DNA from: Streptomyces sindenensis
GTDB taxonomy: Bacteria; Actinomycetota; Actinomycetes; Streptomycetales; Streptomycetaceae
Assembly (NCBI RefSeq): GCF_014649035.1
Contig: NZ_BMSG01000006.1
Location: 62,001 to 126,000, forward strand
DNA length: 64,000 nucleotides
Direction of reading: 5' to 3'
This document shows positions 24,274-33,619 of this stretch, in pieces; positions within the stretch are counted from its first letter, which is position 1; every line of letters starts with the position of its first letter. The translations under genes were made by a program, and so were the position numbers. The notes beneath the pieces are model-generated. The model saw only the letters and a program-made list of their open reading frames with translations. It ran no database searches and had not been told where the DNA came from.

Positions 24274-25239
24274 ATGAAGAGCCCCCTGCTGTCCCTGCCC
24301 GGCGCCGTCCCCGCCGAAGGCCGCGACGAAGGTGTCGCCGCGCACTACGGCGACCTGTTCCGCGAGCAACGCGCCCTCGCCGACGGCAACGGCTTCGTCG
24401 ACCTCTCCCACCGGGGCGTCGTCACCGTCACCGGCGACGACCGGCTGAGCTGGCTGCACCTGCTGCTCACCCAGCACGTCAGCGACCTCGCCCCGCACCG
24501 GGCCACCGAGGCGCTCATCCTCTCCGCCAACGGGCACATCGAGCACGCGATGTATCTGGTGGACGACGGCACGACGGTGTGGATGCACGTCGAACCCGAC
24601 ACCCAGGCCGAGCTGATCGCCTATCTGGAGTCGATGAAGTTCTTCTACCGGGTCGAGGTCGCCGACCGGACCCAGGACATCGCCGTCGTCCACCTCCCGG
24701 TCGGCTCCATCGCCGAGGCCCCGGACGGGGTGACCGTACGGGAGACCCCGCAGGGCCGGGACCTGTTCCTGCCGCGCGAGGACCTGGAGGCGTTCGCCGC
24801 CACCCATGGGCCCGCCGCCGGGATCCTGGCCTACGAGGCGCTGCGCGTCGAGGGGCACCGGCCGCGCGTCGGCTTCGAGACCGACCACCGCACCATCCCG
24901 CACGAGCTGGGCTGGATCGGCACCGCCGTCCACCTCCAGAAGGGCTGCTACCGGGGCCAGGAGACCGTGGCCCGCGTCCACAACCTGGGGAAGCCGCCGC
25001 GCCGGCTCGTCTTCCTGCACCTGGACGGCAGCGAGGTGCACCTGCCCGGCCACGGCACACCGGTACGGCTGGCCGCCGACGGTCCCGAAGGCCGCCAGCT
25101 CGGCTTCATCACCACCTCGGCCCGCCACCACGAACTGGGCCCGATCGCCCTGGCCCTGGTCAAGCGGAACGTGGCCGTCGACGCGGAGCTGATCGCCGGG
25201 GACACGGCGGCCGCTCAGGAGACGGTCGTCGAGCCGTAA
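24274..25239 (+). CDS. ygfZ: YgfZ/GcvT-like folate-binding protein
   Basis: This 321-residue protein carries the diagnostic YgfZ motif K-G-C-Y-R-G-Q-E, whose Cys is essential in E. coli YgfZ for tetrahydrofolate-dependent maintenance of some Fe-S enzymes. The overall fold is GcvT-like. TAGGCT at 24261-24266, which overlaps the nur stop codon, lies 7 nt before the ATG, giving a likely leaderless transcript distinct from nur read-through. The gene is convergent with dtd after a 15-bp gap. Confidence 0.88.
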   Translation: MKSPLLSLPGAVPAEGRDEGVAAHYGDLFREQRALADGNGFVDLSHRGVVTVTGDDRLSWLHLLLTQHVSDLAPHRATEALILSANGHIEHAMYLVDDGTTVWMHVEPDTQAELIAYLESMKFFYRVEVADRTQDIAVVHLPVGSIAEAPDGVTVRETPQGRDLFLPREDLEAFAATHGPAAGILAYEALRVEGHRPRVGFETDHRTIPHELGWIGTAVHLQKGCYRGQETVARVHNLGKPPRRLVFLHLDGSEVHLPGHGTPVRLAADGPEGRQLGFITTSARHHELGPIALALVKRNVAVDAELIAGDTAAAQETVVEP

Positions 25240-25254
25240 GCACGCCCCGTACGG

Positions 25255-25704
25255 CTACACCTCGACGATCACCGTGAACGGGCCGTGGTTCGTGAGCGAG
25301 ACGCGCATGTCCGCTCCGAACCGGCCCGTCTCGACGTGCGCCCCGAGCGCCCGCAGCTGCGCCACCACCTCGTCCACCAGCGGCTCGGCGACCTCGCCCG
25401 GCGCGGCGGCGTTCCAGGTGGGCCGGCGCCCCTTGCGGGCGTCCCCGTAGAGAGTGAACTGAGAAATCACCAGGAGGGGCGCATTCACATCCGAACAGGA
25501 CTTCTCGCCCTCCAGAATGCGCACCGACCAGAGCTTGCGGGCCAGCTGCGCCGCCTTCTCGGGGGTGTCGTCATGGGTGACCCCGACCAGTACACACAGG
25601 CCCTCGCCGACGATCTCCCCGACGATTCCCGGGGCCGACGGGTCGTCCGTCGCGCCGGCGACGGAGACGCTCGCGCCATCCACTCTCTGTACCACTGCAC
25701 GCAT
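25255..25704 (-). CDS. dtd: D-aminoacyl-tRNA deacylase (DTD)
   Basis: This 149-residue enzyme hydrolyses D-amino acids wrongly attached to tRNA. It starts M-R-A-V-V-Q-R-V, has S-Q-F-T-L-Y-G-D as the first active-site motif, and ends with T-N-H-G-P-F-T-V as the Gly-Pro motif (usually N-x-G-P-V-T). ATG 25704 is the family start; the frame extends another 83 codons without homology. TAGGTT (25717 to 25712) is 7 nt upstream of the ATG on this strand, suggesting leaderless mRNA. Confidence 0.93.
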   Translation of the reverse strand: MRAVVQRVDGASVSVAGATDDPSAPGIVGEIVGEGLCVLVGVTHDDTPEKAAQLARKLWSVRILEGEKSCSDVNAPLLVISQFTLYGDARKGRRPTWNAAAPGEVAEPLVDEVVAQLRALGAHVETGRFGADMRVSLTNHGPFTVIVEV

Positions 25705-25819
25705 ACAGACCAACCTATCTTGGGCTGAACGGGTACAAGACGCCAGCGGGGGCACGGGCCGGGGTGGCACGATGCACGATGTCGGTGTGCCGACGCACCG
25801 GTCGAGGGGACAAAACAGC

Positions 25820-26467
25820 ATGAGCACATATGGAGCAGGACAATCTCCCGGTGCCGTACCGGGGGCCCGTACCAGCACCCTGAGGTCACCCGTACAGCGC
25901 AGTCTGCCGGGACATGCTCCCGTGGTGCCACCCGCCACGCCCGCCACCGCCACCGTGCCGGAGCAGGCCGGCGGCGACGCGGGGTTCGGCGGGCTGCGGC
26001 TGCCGGAGCTGCGGACGCTGCGCCGGGAGGCCCAGCGCGACGAGGCCGATCTCAGTTACGTACGCCGACTCGTGCAGGGCCGGATCGACATCCTCCGGGC
26101 CGAACTGGCCCGCCGCCGGGACCCGGAGGCGCCGGTGGAGGACGCCGCGGTGGTCGACCGGCTCTCGGAGATCCTGGCCGACACCCCGTCCCGGCACCGC
26201 TCCTCCGCCCGGCACGTCACGCTGACGACGCCGCGCGGCGACGAGTTCCGGCAGCTCGCCGCCGAGAACCTCGCCGAGGTCGAGCTGTCCGACCTGGACG
26301 CCCGGACGGACGAGGAACTGCACACGGCGATGGGTCGGCTCGTCCGCTACGAACAGCAGGTCTCCCGGCGTCGTCACGAGCTCCAGCGCACGGCCGACGA
26401 TTGCGGCGCGGAGATCGCCCGCAGGTACCGTGACGGGGAAGCACAAGTGGACGACCTGCTCGCCTGA
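25820..26467 (+). CDS. rsiG: RsiG, c-di-GMP-dependent anti-sigma factor for WhiG
   Basis: This 215-residue helical protein holds the sporulation sigma factor WhiG inactive when bound to cyclic di-GMP. The diagnostic signature E(X)3S(X)2R(X)3Q(X)3D occurs twice and exactly: E75-S79-R82-Q86-D90 and E178-S182-R185-Q189-D193, one per helix of the antiparallel hairpin. The first about 55 residues are Pro/Ala-rich and probably disordered. ATG 25820 starts the protein. Neighbours (dtd, asparaginase) are not functionally linked. This gene ties the window to developmental control. Confidence 0.92.
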   Translation: MSTYGAGQSPGAVPGARTSTLRSPVQRSLPGHAPVVPPATPATATVPEQAGGDAGFGGLRLPELRTLRREAQRDEADLSYVRRLVQGRIDILRAELARRRDPEAPVEDAAVVDRLSEILADTPSRHRSSARHVTLTTPRGDEFRQLAAENLAEVELSDLDARTDEELHTAMGRLVRYEQQVSRRRHELQRTADDCGAEIARRYRDGEAQVDDLLA

Positions 26468-26518
26468 AGCGATCCTTCCGGGCGCGGGTCCCGCACCCCC
26501 GTCCCCGGAAGGTCACCC

Positions 26519-27505
26519 ATGACATCGAGCGACGCCCCGTCCGCCATATCCTCCGCCCCGGCGGCCACCCCGCCCGTCCTGGCCGAGGTCGTGCGCTCCG
26601 GATTCACCGAAGGCCACCACCGGGGGTCGCTGGTCCTGCTGGCCGCCGACGGCAGCGTGGAGCGGGCGATCGGCGACCCGGCGGCGCCGGTCTTCCCCCG
26701 GTCCTCCAACAAGCCGATGCAGGCCGCCGCGATCCTGCGGGCGGGCCTCGACCTGTCGGGCGAGCGGCTGGCGCTGGCCGCCGCGAGCCACTCCGGGGAG
26801 CCCTTCCACCTCGACCTCGCGCGGAAGATGCTCGCCGAGTACGGACTGAGCACCGCCGATCTCCGGACCCCGCCCGACCTGCCGCTGGACCCGGTGGAGG
26901 CGGAGACGTACCTCGCGGCCGGGAACGTACGCGAGCGGATCACGATGAACTGCTCCGGCAAGCACGCCGCGATGCTCGCCGTCTGCGTCCGCAACGGCTG
27001 GGACACCGCCACCTACCTGGACCCCGCCCACCCGCTCCAGCGGCTCGTCGGCCAGGTCGTCGCCGAGGCCGCGGGCGAGCCCGTCGCGGCCCTCGGCACG
27101 GACGGCTGCGGGGCCCCGCTGATGGCGATCGGACTGACCGGTCTGGCCCGCGCCTACCGCTCCTTCGTGCTCGCGGAGCCCGGGACCGCCGAGCGACGGG
27201 TCGCCGACGCGATGCGGGCCCACCCGGAGTACGTGGCGGGCACCCGGCGCCCCGACACCTGGCTGATGCGTGAGGTGCCCGGGACGCTCTCCAAGATGGG
27301 CGCCGAGGCCGTCCAGGCGGTCGCCCTCGCCGACGGTCGGGCCCTCGCCTTCAAGATCGACGACGGAGCGGGCCGGGCCCTCGGCCCGGTGCTCGCCCGC
27401 GCCCTGGAGCTGCTGGGCGTCGATGCCCCGGTGGTCGCCAGGATCGGACGGGCGCCGCTGCTCGGCGGGGCGGCCGAGGTCGGGGAAATTCGGGCGACAT
27501 TCTGA
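26519..27505 (+). CDS. Asparaginase (Rhizobium-type, AsnA/ReAII family)
   Basis: This 328-residue protein of the thermolabile rhizobial asparaginase II family hydrolyses L-asparagine to aspartate and ammonia. Family motifs seen are R-S-S-N-K-P-M-Q-A (Ser/Lys catalytic pair region), A-S-H-S-G-E, and N-C-S-G-K-H-A-A-M, containing the Zn-binding Cys and active-site Lys. A 20-residue Ala/Pro/Ser-rich N terminus precedes the domain. A GGAAGG site lies upstream of ATG 26519. The Eis-like gene follows 24 bp downstream. Confidence 0.88.
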   Translation: MTSSDAPSAISSAPAATPPVLAEVVRSGFTEGHHRGSLVLLAADGSVERAIGDPAAPVFPRSSNKPMQAAAILRAGLDLSGERLALAAASHSGEPFHLDLARKMLAEYGLSTADLRTPPDLPLDPVEAETYLAAGNVRERITMNCSGKHAAMLAVCVRNGWDTATYLDPAHPLQRLVGQVVAEAAGEPVAALGTDGCGAPLMAIGLTGLARAYRSFVLAEPGTAERRVADAMRAHPEYVAGTRRPDTWLMREVPGTLSKMGAEAVQAVALADGRALAFKIDDGAGRALGPVLARALELLGVDAPVVARIGRAPLLGGAAEVGEIRATF

Positions 27506-27529
27506 ACCGTGCCTGCTTAGCGTGGAGGA

Positions 27530-28786
27530 ATGAGCCTCGATGTCCGCCCCGTCACCCGCTCCGAGATCGCCGACTGGATGAAGGCGGTGGGCACCGGTTT
27601 CCTGACCCCCGCCGCAGAGAAGCCGGGTGAGGAGCTGGTCGCCGACCGGTTCGGCGACACGGACCTCTCCCGGATGCAGGGAGTCTTCGACGAGGGGCGC
27701 TGCGTGGCGACGTTCCGCTCGTTCGCCCAGCAGCTCACCGTGGTGGGCGGGGCCGCCGTGACGGCCGACGCGGTCACCGGCGTGACGGTGTCGCCCACGC
27801 ACCGCCGCCGCGGACTGCTCAGCCGGATGATGGCCACGGACCTGGCGGCGGCCAAGGAGCGCGGCGAGGTCGTCGCCTCGCTGATCGCCGCGGAGTACCC
27901 GATCTACGGACGGTACGGCTTCGGCCCCGCCGCCTGGGCCGCCGAGTGGGAGATCTCGGTGGACCGCGCCGGGCTCGACCCGCGCCGCTCCGGGCAGCCG
28001 GCGGACGGCGGCCGCGTCGAGCTGGTCGACGGCGCGGAGGTCCGCAAGACCGGCCCCGAGGTGCACGCCGCGCTGGCGGCCCGGCAGCCCGGCGTCGTCG
28101 GCCGCGGCGAGCGCTGGTGGCGGACGCGTACGGGCGTCGCGCCCCGGGCGGAGCACGAGACGTGGACCGAGCCGTTCTACGTGGTGCACCGCGCCGCGGA
28201 CGGCGAGGTCGACGGCCTGCTGGTGTACGGCGTGGACGACAAGTGGAGCGACGCCAAGCAGCCGCTGAACACCGCTTCCGTACGGGACCTGATCGCGCTG
28301 AACCCGGCGGCGGAGCGGGCCCTGTGGCACTACCTCTGCTCGGTCGACTGGATCACCACGGTCCGCTCCGGCCACCGCGCCCCCGACGACCTGCTTCCGC
28401 TGCTGCTGCCCGACCCGCGTGCGGCCCGCATGGTCACCCACGCGGACTGGCTGTGGCTGAGGCTGCTGGACGTGCCGCGCGCCCTGGAGGCCCGGACGTA
28501 CGCCGTCGAGGCATCGCTCGTCCTGGACGTCCGGGACCCGGCGGGTCTGGCCGGGGGCCGCTTCCTGCTGGACGCCTCGGACTCCGGCGCCCGCTGCACG
28601 CCGACCACCCGGAGCGCCGATCTCGCCCTGGACGTGGCGGAGCTGTCCACGCTGTACCTGGGCGACGAGTCCGTGCGGCGGCTGGTGGACCTGGGCCGGG
28701 CGGAGGAGCTGCGGCCGGCCGCGGCGACGACGGCGGACGCGGTGTTCCGCACGGGCCGGCGGCCCTGGTGCCCGGACGTGTTCTGA
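27530..28786 (+). CDS. Eis-family GNAT N-acetyltransferase
   Basis: This 418-residue protein has the three-part Eis architecture: an N-terminal GNAT domain with the acetyl-CoA loop [11 protein letters not shown], a second GNAT-like region, and a C-terminal sterol-carrier-like domain. It ends C-P-D-V-F, the free carboxylate that serves catalysis in Eis enzymes. Eis proteins acetylate aminoglycosides and other amines. TAGCGT at 27518-27523 lies 6 nt before the ATG, with GGAGG squeezed between, so leaderless and leadered initiation are both possible. The natural substrate here is unknown. Confidence 0.87.
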   Translation: MSLDVRPVTRSEIADWMKAVGTGFLTPAAEKPGEELVADRFGDTDLSRMQGVFDEGRCVATFRSFAQQLTVVGGAAVTADAVTGVTVSPTHRRRGLLSRMMATDLAAAKERGEVVASLIAAEYPIYGRYGFGPAAWAAEWEISVDRAGLDPRRSGQPADGGRVELVDGAEVRKTGPEVHAALAARQPGVVGRGERWWRTRTGVAPRAEHETWTEPFYVVHRAADGEVDGLLVYGVDDKWSDAKQPLNTASVRDLIALNPAAERALWHYLCSVDWITTVRSGHRAPDDLLPLLLPDPRAARMVTHADWLWLRLLDVPRALEARTYAVEASLVLDVRDPAGLAGGRFLLDASDSGARCTPTTRSADLALDVAELSTLYLGDESVRRLVDLGRAEELRPAAATTADAVFRTGRRPWCPDVF

Positions 28787-28856
28787 GCGGCCCGGCTCCG
28801 GCACCCGGCCGATGGCGTCAATTCCGCCTGAGGCCGGGCGCGTACGCTTCATGGTC

Positions 28857-29528
28857 ATGAACGGAGAGAACCCCGCGAACGGCGACCGTTCCGATTCCGC
28901 TTCCGGCGACGGGGCGGCGCCGGTCGGGCTACGGGAGCGCAAGAAGCGGCTGACCTACCAGGCGGTCTCCGACGCGGCGATCACGATGTTCCTGGAGCGG
29001 GGCTTCGACAAGGTGTCGGTGGCGGAGGTGGCGGCCGCGGCGGACATCTCCAAGCCGACGCTGTTCCGGTACTTCCCCGCCAAGGAGGACCTGGTCCTGC
29101 ACCGGTTCGCCGACCACGAGGACGAGGCGGCCCGGGTGGTCACGGGCCGCGCCCCGGACGAGACCCCGCTGGACGCCCTGCGCCGCCACTTCCTCGACGG
29201 CCTCGACCGCCGCGACCCGGTGACCGGCCTCTGCGACATACCGCAGGTGCTGGCGTTCCTGCGCCTGCTGTACGGAACACCGTCCCTGGTCGCCCGCCTC
29301 CACGCCTACCAGGGCCGCTCCGAGGCGGCCCTCGCCCGCGCCCTCGGCGGCCGGGTCCCCGATCGCCTGGCGGCCGGGCAGATCGTCGCCGTCCAGCGCA
29401 TCCTGGCCCTGGAGAACTGGAGGCGGATCGACGCGGGGGAGAGCGCCGACCGGGTCTACGCGGGGGCGGTGCAGGCGGCCGAGGAGGCGTTCGTCCAGCT
29501 GCGGACGGGGCTGGAGCCTCCGTCGTAG
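28857..29528 (+). CDS. TetR-family transcriptional regulator
   Basis: This 223-residue repressor has a Ser/Asp/Gly-rich start (1-25), then a TetR DNA-binding domain: L-T-Y-Q-A-V-S-D-A-A, F-D-K-V-S-V-A-E-V-A-A-A-A-D-I-S-K-P-T-L-F-R-Y-F with the usual T-L-F-x-Y-F recognition helix. The C-terminal domain resembles the TetR_C group often found next to oxidoreductase genes. ATG 28857 is 8 nt after TACGCT (28843-28848). No obvious target is divergent; the Eis-like gene is just upstream. Confidence 0.87.
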   Translation: MNGENPANGDRSDSASGDGAAPVGLRERKKRLTYQAVSDAAITMFLERGFDKVSVAEVAAAADISKPTLFRYFPAKEDLVLHRFADHEDEAARVVTGRAPDETPLDALRRHFLDGLDRRDPVTGLCDIPQVLAFLRLLYGTPSLVARLHAYQGRSEAALARALGGRVPDRLAAGQIVAVQRILALENWRRIDAGESADRVYAGAVQAAEEAFVQLRTGLEPPS

Positions 29529-29555
29529 CCGCACGCCCGAGGGGGAGGACTCCGG

Positions 29556-30377
29556 TCAGTCGGCGAGCAGGGCGGCGGTGAGGGCGGGGCGGTGGTCCGC
29601 CAGCCATTCCTGGTGCCGGTCCCACTCCGTACGCCCGTTCCGCTCGTACGCCGCCGAGTACGCCGCGTCTCCCCGCGCCACCCGCCGCTCGACGAACGCC
29701 CGGCACACCGCGGTGGCCTGCTCGATCACCCGGGGCAGGGCCGCCCGGTCCGCGCGCCCCAGTCCGTGGCCGCCGGCCAGGACGCGCAGCCGGTGTGCCG
29801 GGTCGAGGCCGGGGCGGCCCCGCATCGGCACCCAGTAACGCGCCGCCATGGCCACGTCCCACACCAGGCGGCCGGGCGCGGCCAGGTCGAAGTCGATGAG
29901 GGCGGCGGCGCCACGACCGCCCCGGAACACCACGTTCTCCAGGCACGCGTCGTTGTGGCAGATCACCGCACCGGGAGCCGTCGCCCCCTCCGGATCGGCC
30001 AGGTCGGCGGGCCAGCCGGCCGCGCGGTCGAACGGTACCCCCGTCGCCGCGTCGTGCATGCGCCGGAGCAGCGCCCCCACCGAGCGCAGGGCGTCGTCCG
30101 TCCAGACCCGGTCCGGGTAGGGACTGACGGCGACCTCGCCGGGGACGTACGAGAGTTGCTCGCGCTGCCCGGACGCGGAGACGCCCAGGGGCACGGGCAC
30201 ACCGTCGAACCCTTGCTCCCGGAGGGCCCGGAGGTGGGCGTGCAGGAGGCTGACGTGCGGTGGGGCGGGACGTTCGACGGTATCGCCGTGACGCAGGACG
30301 GCCCCGGCGTTGGCCAGCCCGCCGGACAGCACTTCGGGTTCGCGATCCGCTTCCGGTTCGCGGTTCACGGGGCTCAC
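29556..30377 (-). CDS. Aminoglycoside phosphotransferase-family kinase-like protein
   Basis: This 273-residue protein of the APH/choline-kinase fold has catalytic-loop C-H-N-D-A-C-L-E-N-V-V-F (the HxDxxxxN pattern) and metal-binding A-L-I-D-F-D-L-A. Such proteins phosphorylate aminoglycosides, macrolides or small alcohols, but many have no resistance role. GTG 30377 has GGGAG 5 bp upstream; the frame continues upstream into an Arg/Gln-rich stretch that overlaps the HAD gene's repeats and is rejected. It lies 25 bp downstream of the HAD gene, so co-transcription is likely. Confidence 0.8.
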   Translation of the reverse strand: MSPVNREPEADREPEVLSGGLANAGAVLRHGDTVERPAPPHVSLLHAHLRALREQGFDGVPVPLGVSASGQREQLSYVPGEVAVSPYPDRVWTDDALRSVGALLRRMHDAATGVPFDRAAGWPADLADPEGATAPGAVICHNDACLENVVFRGGRGAAALIDFDLAAPGRLVWDVAMAARYWVPMRGRPGLDPAHRLRVLAGGHGLGRADRAALPRVIEQATAVCRAFVERRVARGDAAYSAAYERNGRTEWDRHQEWLADHRPALTAALLAD

Positions 30378-30402
30378 GGCTCCCGCCCGGCGCGCTGCGC
30401 CT

Positions 30403-31152
30403 TCACCACTGACCCACCGCCGGGTCCTCCGCTGTCTCCTCCGCTGCCTCCTCCGCTGCCTCCTCCGCACAGTGCCCCAACGCCGCTCGCAGATCGGCCG
30501 GTTCGCGGTAGAGGGCGGTGGTCATGCCGAGGGCGGCGGCCGCGTCGATGTTCTCCTGGCGGTCGTCCACGAACAGGCATCGTGCCATCGGTACGCCCGC
30601 CCGCTCGGCCGCGATGCGGTAGATGGCCGGGTCGGGCTTGGCCACCTGCTCCACCGCGCTGCTCACGACCGCGTCGGCCAGGTCGGTCAGGCCCAATGAG
30701 GCCAGATCCGCGTCCAGTTGGAGGGTCGTGTTGGTGACGAGGACCAGCGGGACGTGGGTCCTGGCCCGGCGCAGCAGCGACACCACCTCCTCGTCGGCCC
30801 GGAACGGCGCGTCCGCGAGCGCCCGGCCCAGTTCGTGGGCCCGCTCCGCGCCCACCCGGTCCGTGAGCCCGGCGGCGATGGACTCCACCCAGGCGTCCGG
30901 GGTGATCCGGCCGAGCAGCAGCGGGAGGTCGACCGCGGGCGCGTAGCCGATGCCGGTCGTGGTGCCTTCCGGCAGTCCGGCGGCCCGCTCCAGGGCGGCG
31001 AGAGGGGCGGTGTCGTAGAAGCGGATCACGTTGTCGACATCGCAGAGCACCGCGTCGAAGGCGCGGTCGGCGGGGCCCGGTGCGGCGGCGGGCGGGGGAG
31101 CGGTGGCGGCGATCGGGGCGCGGCCCCCGGCCGGGGCGGATCGCGTGCTCAT
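30403..31152 (-). CDS. HAD-family hydrolase
   Basis: This 249-residue phosphatase-type protein has motif I L-C-D-V-D-N-V-I (first Asp nucleophile), motif II V-T-N-T-T, Lys in V-A-K-P-D-P and motif IV L-F-V-D-D-R-Q-E-N. A 30-residue Ala/Pro/Gly-rich N terminus precedes it. The C-terminal tail A-E-E-A-A-E-E-A-A-E-E-T reflects a 12-bp DNA repeat. ATG 31152 is chosen at the start of a sensible N terminus. The substrate is unknown; the kinase-like gene follows. Confidence 0.85.
   Translation of the reverse strand: MSTRSAPAGGRAPIAATAPPPAAAPGPADRAFDAVLCDVDNVIRFYDTAPLAALERAAGLPEGTTTGIGYAPAVDLPLLLGRITPDAWVESIAAGLTDRVGAERAHELGRALADAPFRADEEVVSLLRRARTHVPLVLVTNTTLQLDADLASLGLTDLADAVVSSAVEQVAKPDPAIYRIAAERAGVPMARCLFVDDRQENIDAAAALGMTTALYREPADLRAALGHCAEEAAEEAAEETAEDPAVGQW
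30425..30468. repeat. 12-bp tandem repeat inside the HAD gene 3' end
   Basis: Three full copies and one partial copy of TCCTCCGCTGCC occupy 30425-30468 and encode the A-E-E-A repeat of the HAD tail. Confidence 0.9.
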
Positions 31153-31298
31153 GGCTGGTCTCCTGCGTGGGCTTCGACGGGGGAGGACGTGGTCGGCCAC
31201 GAGCGGCCGCCGGACCGTTCCTGGCCGACCACGGCACCGCCCTTCCGAGCGGCCTGCGGGACAGTACACGTCACCGCGTGCCCCCGGACGGCGGTGGG

Positions 31299-32333
31299 TC
31301 AGCCGGTCAGCGCCCGCCAGGTCACCGGGCCCGCCTCGCCGTCGGTCACCAGCCGGTTGGAGCTCTGGTAGGCGCGGACGGCGGTCGTGGTGACGGAACC
31401 GAAGGCGCCGTCGACCGCCAGCCGGGCGCCGCGCTTGTTCAGCGCGGTCTGCAGGGCCCGGACGTGGGCCCCGCCGGCGCCCTGCCGCAGCGTGTACACG
31501 AGCGCGGGCCAGGTCGCCGGGCCGACCTGACCGTCGGCCACCAGCCCCTTGGAGCTCTGGAACCGCTTGACGGCGGCGACCGACACGGAGCCGTACTGTC
31601 CGTCGGCGACCAGCGCGTAGCCGCGCCGGGTCATCAGGTGCTGGATCACGACGACCGTGGCGCCGCTCGCGCCCGGGTCGATCCTCGACCAGCCGCCGGC
31701 CAGGTCCACGCCCCGGGCGGCCAGGAAGCGGACCGGGTTCACCGTGGCGCCGAGGCTCCCCGAGTGCGTCTCGAAGTGGAGGTGCGGCCCTGTCACATTG
31801 CCGGTCGCCCCCATGTCGGCGATCCGCTGTCCGGCGGAGACCCTTGCGTTGAGGGCGACCCGGTAGGCGCTGAGGTGTCCGTAGTACGTGTACTGGTTGC
31901 CGCCATGGGCGATCACCAGGCCGTTACCGGTCCGGCCCGGCAGACCTCCGCCCCACGAGCGGCGGACGACGGTGCCCGCGGCCGCCGCGTGGACGGCGGT
32001 GCCCGTGGAGTTGCTGATGTCCTGGCCGGCGTGGGACGCGCCGCCCCGGGGTGCGCCGTAGTGGCCGCCGGCCGGGAACCGCCCCAGGGCGGGATTGGCC
32101 CACGCCCCGTTCTTCGCGGCCATGGTCGCCGCCGCTTCGGCCGCTTCAACCGCTTCAAGCGCTTCGGCCGCTTCCGCCGCGGACGCTCCGGTCGACAGGC
32201 TCAGGTTCACGGTGAGCGCGCCCAGACCGATCCCGGCCAGCAGCCCTCGCCGTGACAGCCCGTGGGCCGGACTCTTCGCGTCCACCGGGGTTTCGGCCGG
32301 TGCGGTAGTGGTTGCGCAGGATCGGCACATCAT
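31299..32333 (-). CDS. Tat-exported M23 endopeptidase with two peptidoglycan-binding domains
   Basis: This 344-residue secreted cell-wall hydrolase has a twin-arginine signal L-S-R-R-G-L-L-A-G, then an Ala/Glu helix built of repeated A-E-A. The M23 (LytM) domain has H-A-G-Q-D-I (metal ligands) and P-H-L-H-F-E. Two PG_binding_1 repeats follow, each with Y-G-S-V or F-G-S-V and V-G-P-A-T-W or A-G-P-V-T-W. It should cut peptide cross-bridges of peptidoglycan. A promoter with good -35/-10 lies about 70 bp upstream at 32407-32435. Confidence 0.9.
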   Translation of the reverse strand: MMCRSCATTTAPAETPVDAKSPAHGLSRRGLLAGIGLGALTVNLSLSTGASAAEAAEALEAVEAAEAAATMAAKNGAWANPALGRFPAGGHYGAPRGGASHAGQDISNSTGTAVHAAAAGTVVRRSWGGGLPGRTGNGLVIAHGGNQYTYYGHLSAYRVALNARVSAGQRIADMGATGNVTGPHLHFETHSGSLGATVNPVRFLAARGVDLAGGWSRIDPGASGATVVVIQHLMTRRGYALVADGQYGSVSVAAVKRFQSSKGLVADGQVGPATWPALVYTLRQGAGGAHVRALQTALNKRGARLAVDGAFGSVTTTAVRAYQSSNRLVTDGEAGPVTWRALTG

Positions 32334-32406
32334 GTCTCCCTCGAAGCAGGCGGGTGGTCGGCGGGGCGCGGGGCACGAGCGGGGGTACGAGGTTCTACCC
32401 GCATAG

Positions 32407-32435
32407 ACGCTAGGGTTGTCCGGCCGCCCTGTCAG
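32407..32435 (-). promoter_or_regulatory. Promoter of the M23 endopeptidase gene
   Basis: Read leftward: CTGACA (32435-32430), 17-bp spacer, TAGCGT (32412-32407), predicted start near 32400. An imperfect palindrome CTTACCAGTAAG at 32468-32479 lies upstream and may be an operator. The rest of the gap to 32665 holds only the terminator of the next gene. Confidence 0.6.
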
Positions 32436-32607
32436 GGGCCCACGGGCCTACGCGCGGGCCCAATGGACTTACCAGTAAGGCGTGTTGAGCGATCAGCTCG
32501 CCCCTTCCGCAGTGCCCGTCCGGCGGGACCCGCACAGCGCGGTGGAGGCCACGGCGGCCCCTTGCCGGGGGCGTGGCGGGAGCGGCCCGCCCCGGGCCCA
32601 CGCTGTC

Positions 32608-32642
32608 GGCGTCAGAGGCGGCGGGACGCCTCCTCCGACGCC
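32608..32642 (-). terminator. Terminator of the alpha/beta hydrolase gene
   Basis: The outer arms GGCGTC/GACGCC (32608-32613, 32637-32642) enclose the inner stem GAGGCG/CGCCTC. Confidence 0.6.
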
Positions 32643-32665
32643 GGCCGACCGCCCCGGAGGGGGTG

Positions 32666-33520
32666 TCAGAGCGCGGCGAGTCCGGCGAGCAGTTCGGCGG
32701 CCGGCTTCGGGCGCACGAGCCAGCGCAGATGGCTGCCTTCGAGGGTCCGCACGTCGAAGGGGTTGTCGGGGGTGAGCGCGTCGGCCTCGCGGATCATGCG
32801 GTCCTGCAGGGCGGGCGGAAGGCTGGTGTCGGCGGCCAGGCGCACATAGGTCCGGGGGACCCGGCCCCAGGTCGCGGCCTGTGCCCGGTCGGCCGACGTG
32901 CCGACGTCGAGGTTCTCGTCGGGCTGGAAGGTGTTGAGGAAGGTCCGGAACTCGTCATCGGTGAGGTCGGCGGCGAACGCGTGCTTGAACGCGTCGAGCG
33001 CCGCCGGGTCGGCGGTACGGAAGTTGACCCGCAGCAGCCCGAGTTCGGCAGGGTTCCCGACGAGCGCGAGGGCCAGGGCGCCCGCGTCGACGTCGGCCAT
33101 CTCCGGCTCGGCGTAGTAGTCGTTCACGTCCAGGGCGACGGGGCACCAGGCGGAGACGTAGACGAGCCGGTCGATGAGGTCCGGCCGGGCGTTGGCGACG
33201 GCGGTGGCCGTGACCCCGCCCCGGCTGTGCGAGACGAGGATGGTCGGCCCGTTCCGCTTGGCCCGTTCGAGGACCTCGATCACATGGGCCACGTTGTCCG
33301 CGAGCGTGACGCCCTTGATGGCCCCCGGCTCGGCGGCGAGCGCGCCGAGATCCTGGGGTGTCTGGTAGGCGGCGGGGTACGTGGCCCCGAACCCGTGCCC
33401 CGGAAGGTCGACCGCGGCGGACCGGTGGCCGAGCAGGGCGAGTTCGGCCTGGAGGGGCGCGAAGGAGAACGAGTTCGCGAAGGCGCCGTGGACGAGGACG
33501 AAGGTCGGAAGATTCGGCAT
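32666..33520 (-). CDS. Alpha/beta hydrolase (esterase-like)
   Basis: This 284-residue hydrolase begins M-P-N-L-P-T-F-V-L-V-H-G-A-F-A-N. The nucleophile elbow is V-S-H-S-R-G-G and the late His is in L-E-G-S-H-L-R-W. The type resembles salicylate-esterase/AB-hydrolase_6 proteins. ATG 33520 coincides with the family's start; the frame runs on to 33865 only because it crosses the SDR remnant. It stands alone on this strand, directly next to a decayed dehydrogenase gene on the other strand. Confidence 0.82.
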   Translation of the reverse strand: MPNLPTFVLVHGAFANSFSFAPLQAELALLGHRSAAVDLPGHGFGATYPAAYQTPQDLGALAAEPGAIKGVTLADNVAHVIEVLERAKRNGPTILVSHSRGGVTATAVANARPDLIDRLVYVSAWCPVALDVNDYYAEPEMADVDAGALALALVGNPAELGLLRVNFRTADPAALDAFKHAFAADLTDDEFRTFLNTFQPDENLDVGTSADRAQAATWGRVPRTYVRLAADTSLPPALQDRMIREADALTPDNPFDVRTLEGSHLRWLVRPKPAAELLAGLAAL

Positions 33521-33619
33521 ACTCCCCAGGCTCCAACGAAATGATCTTCGGGGGCAAGGTCCGGGAGGCGAGGTTTTCGGCCCCGGAGCCGGGTCACCGC
33601 GTCGGCGTCGGCGAAGGTG

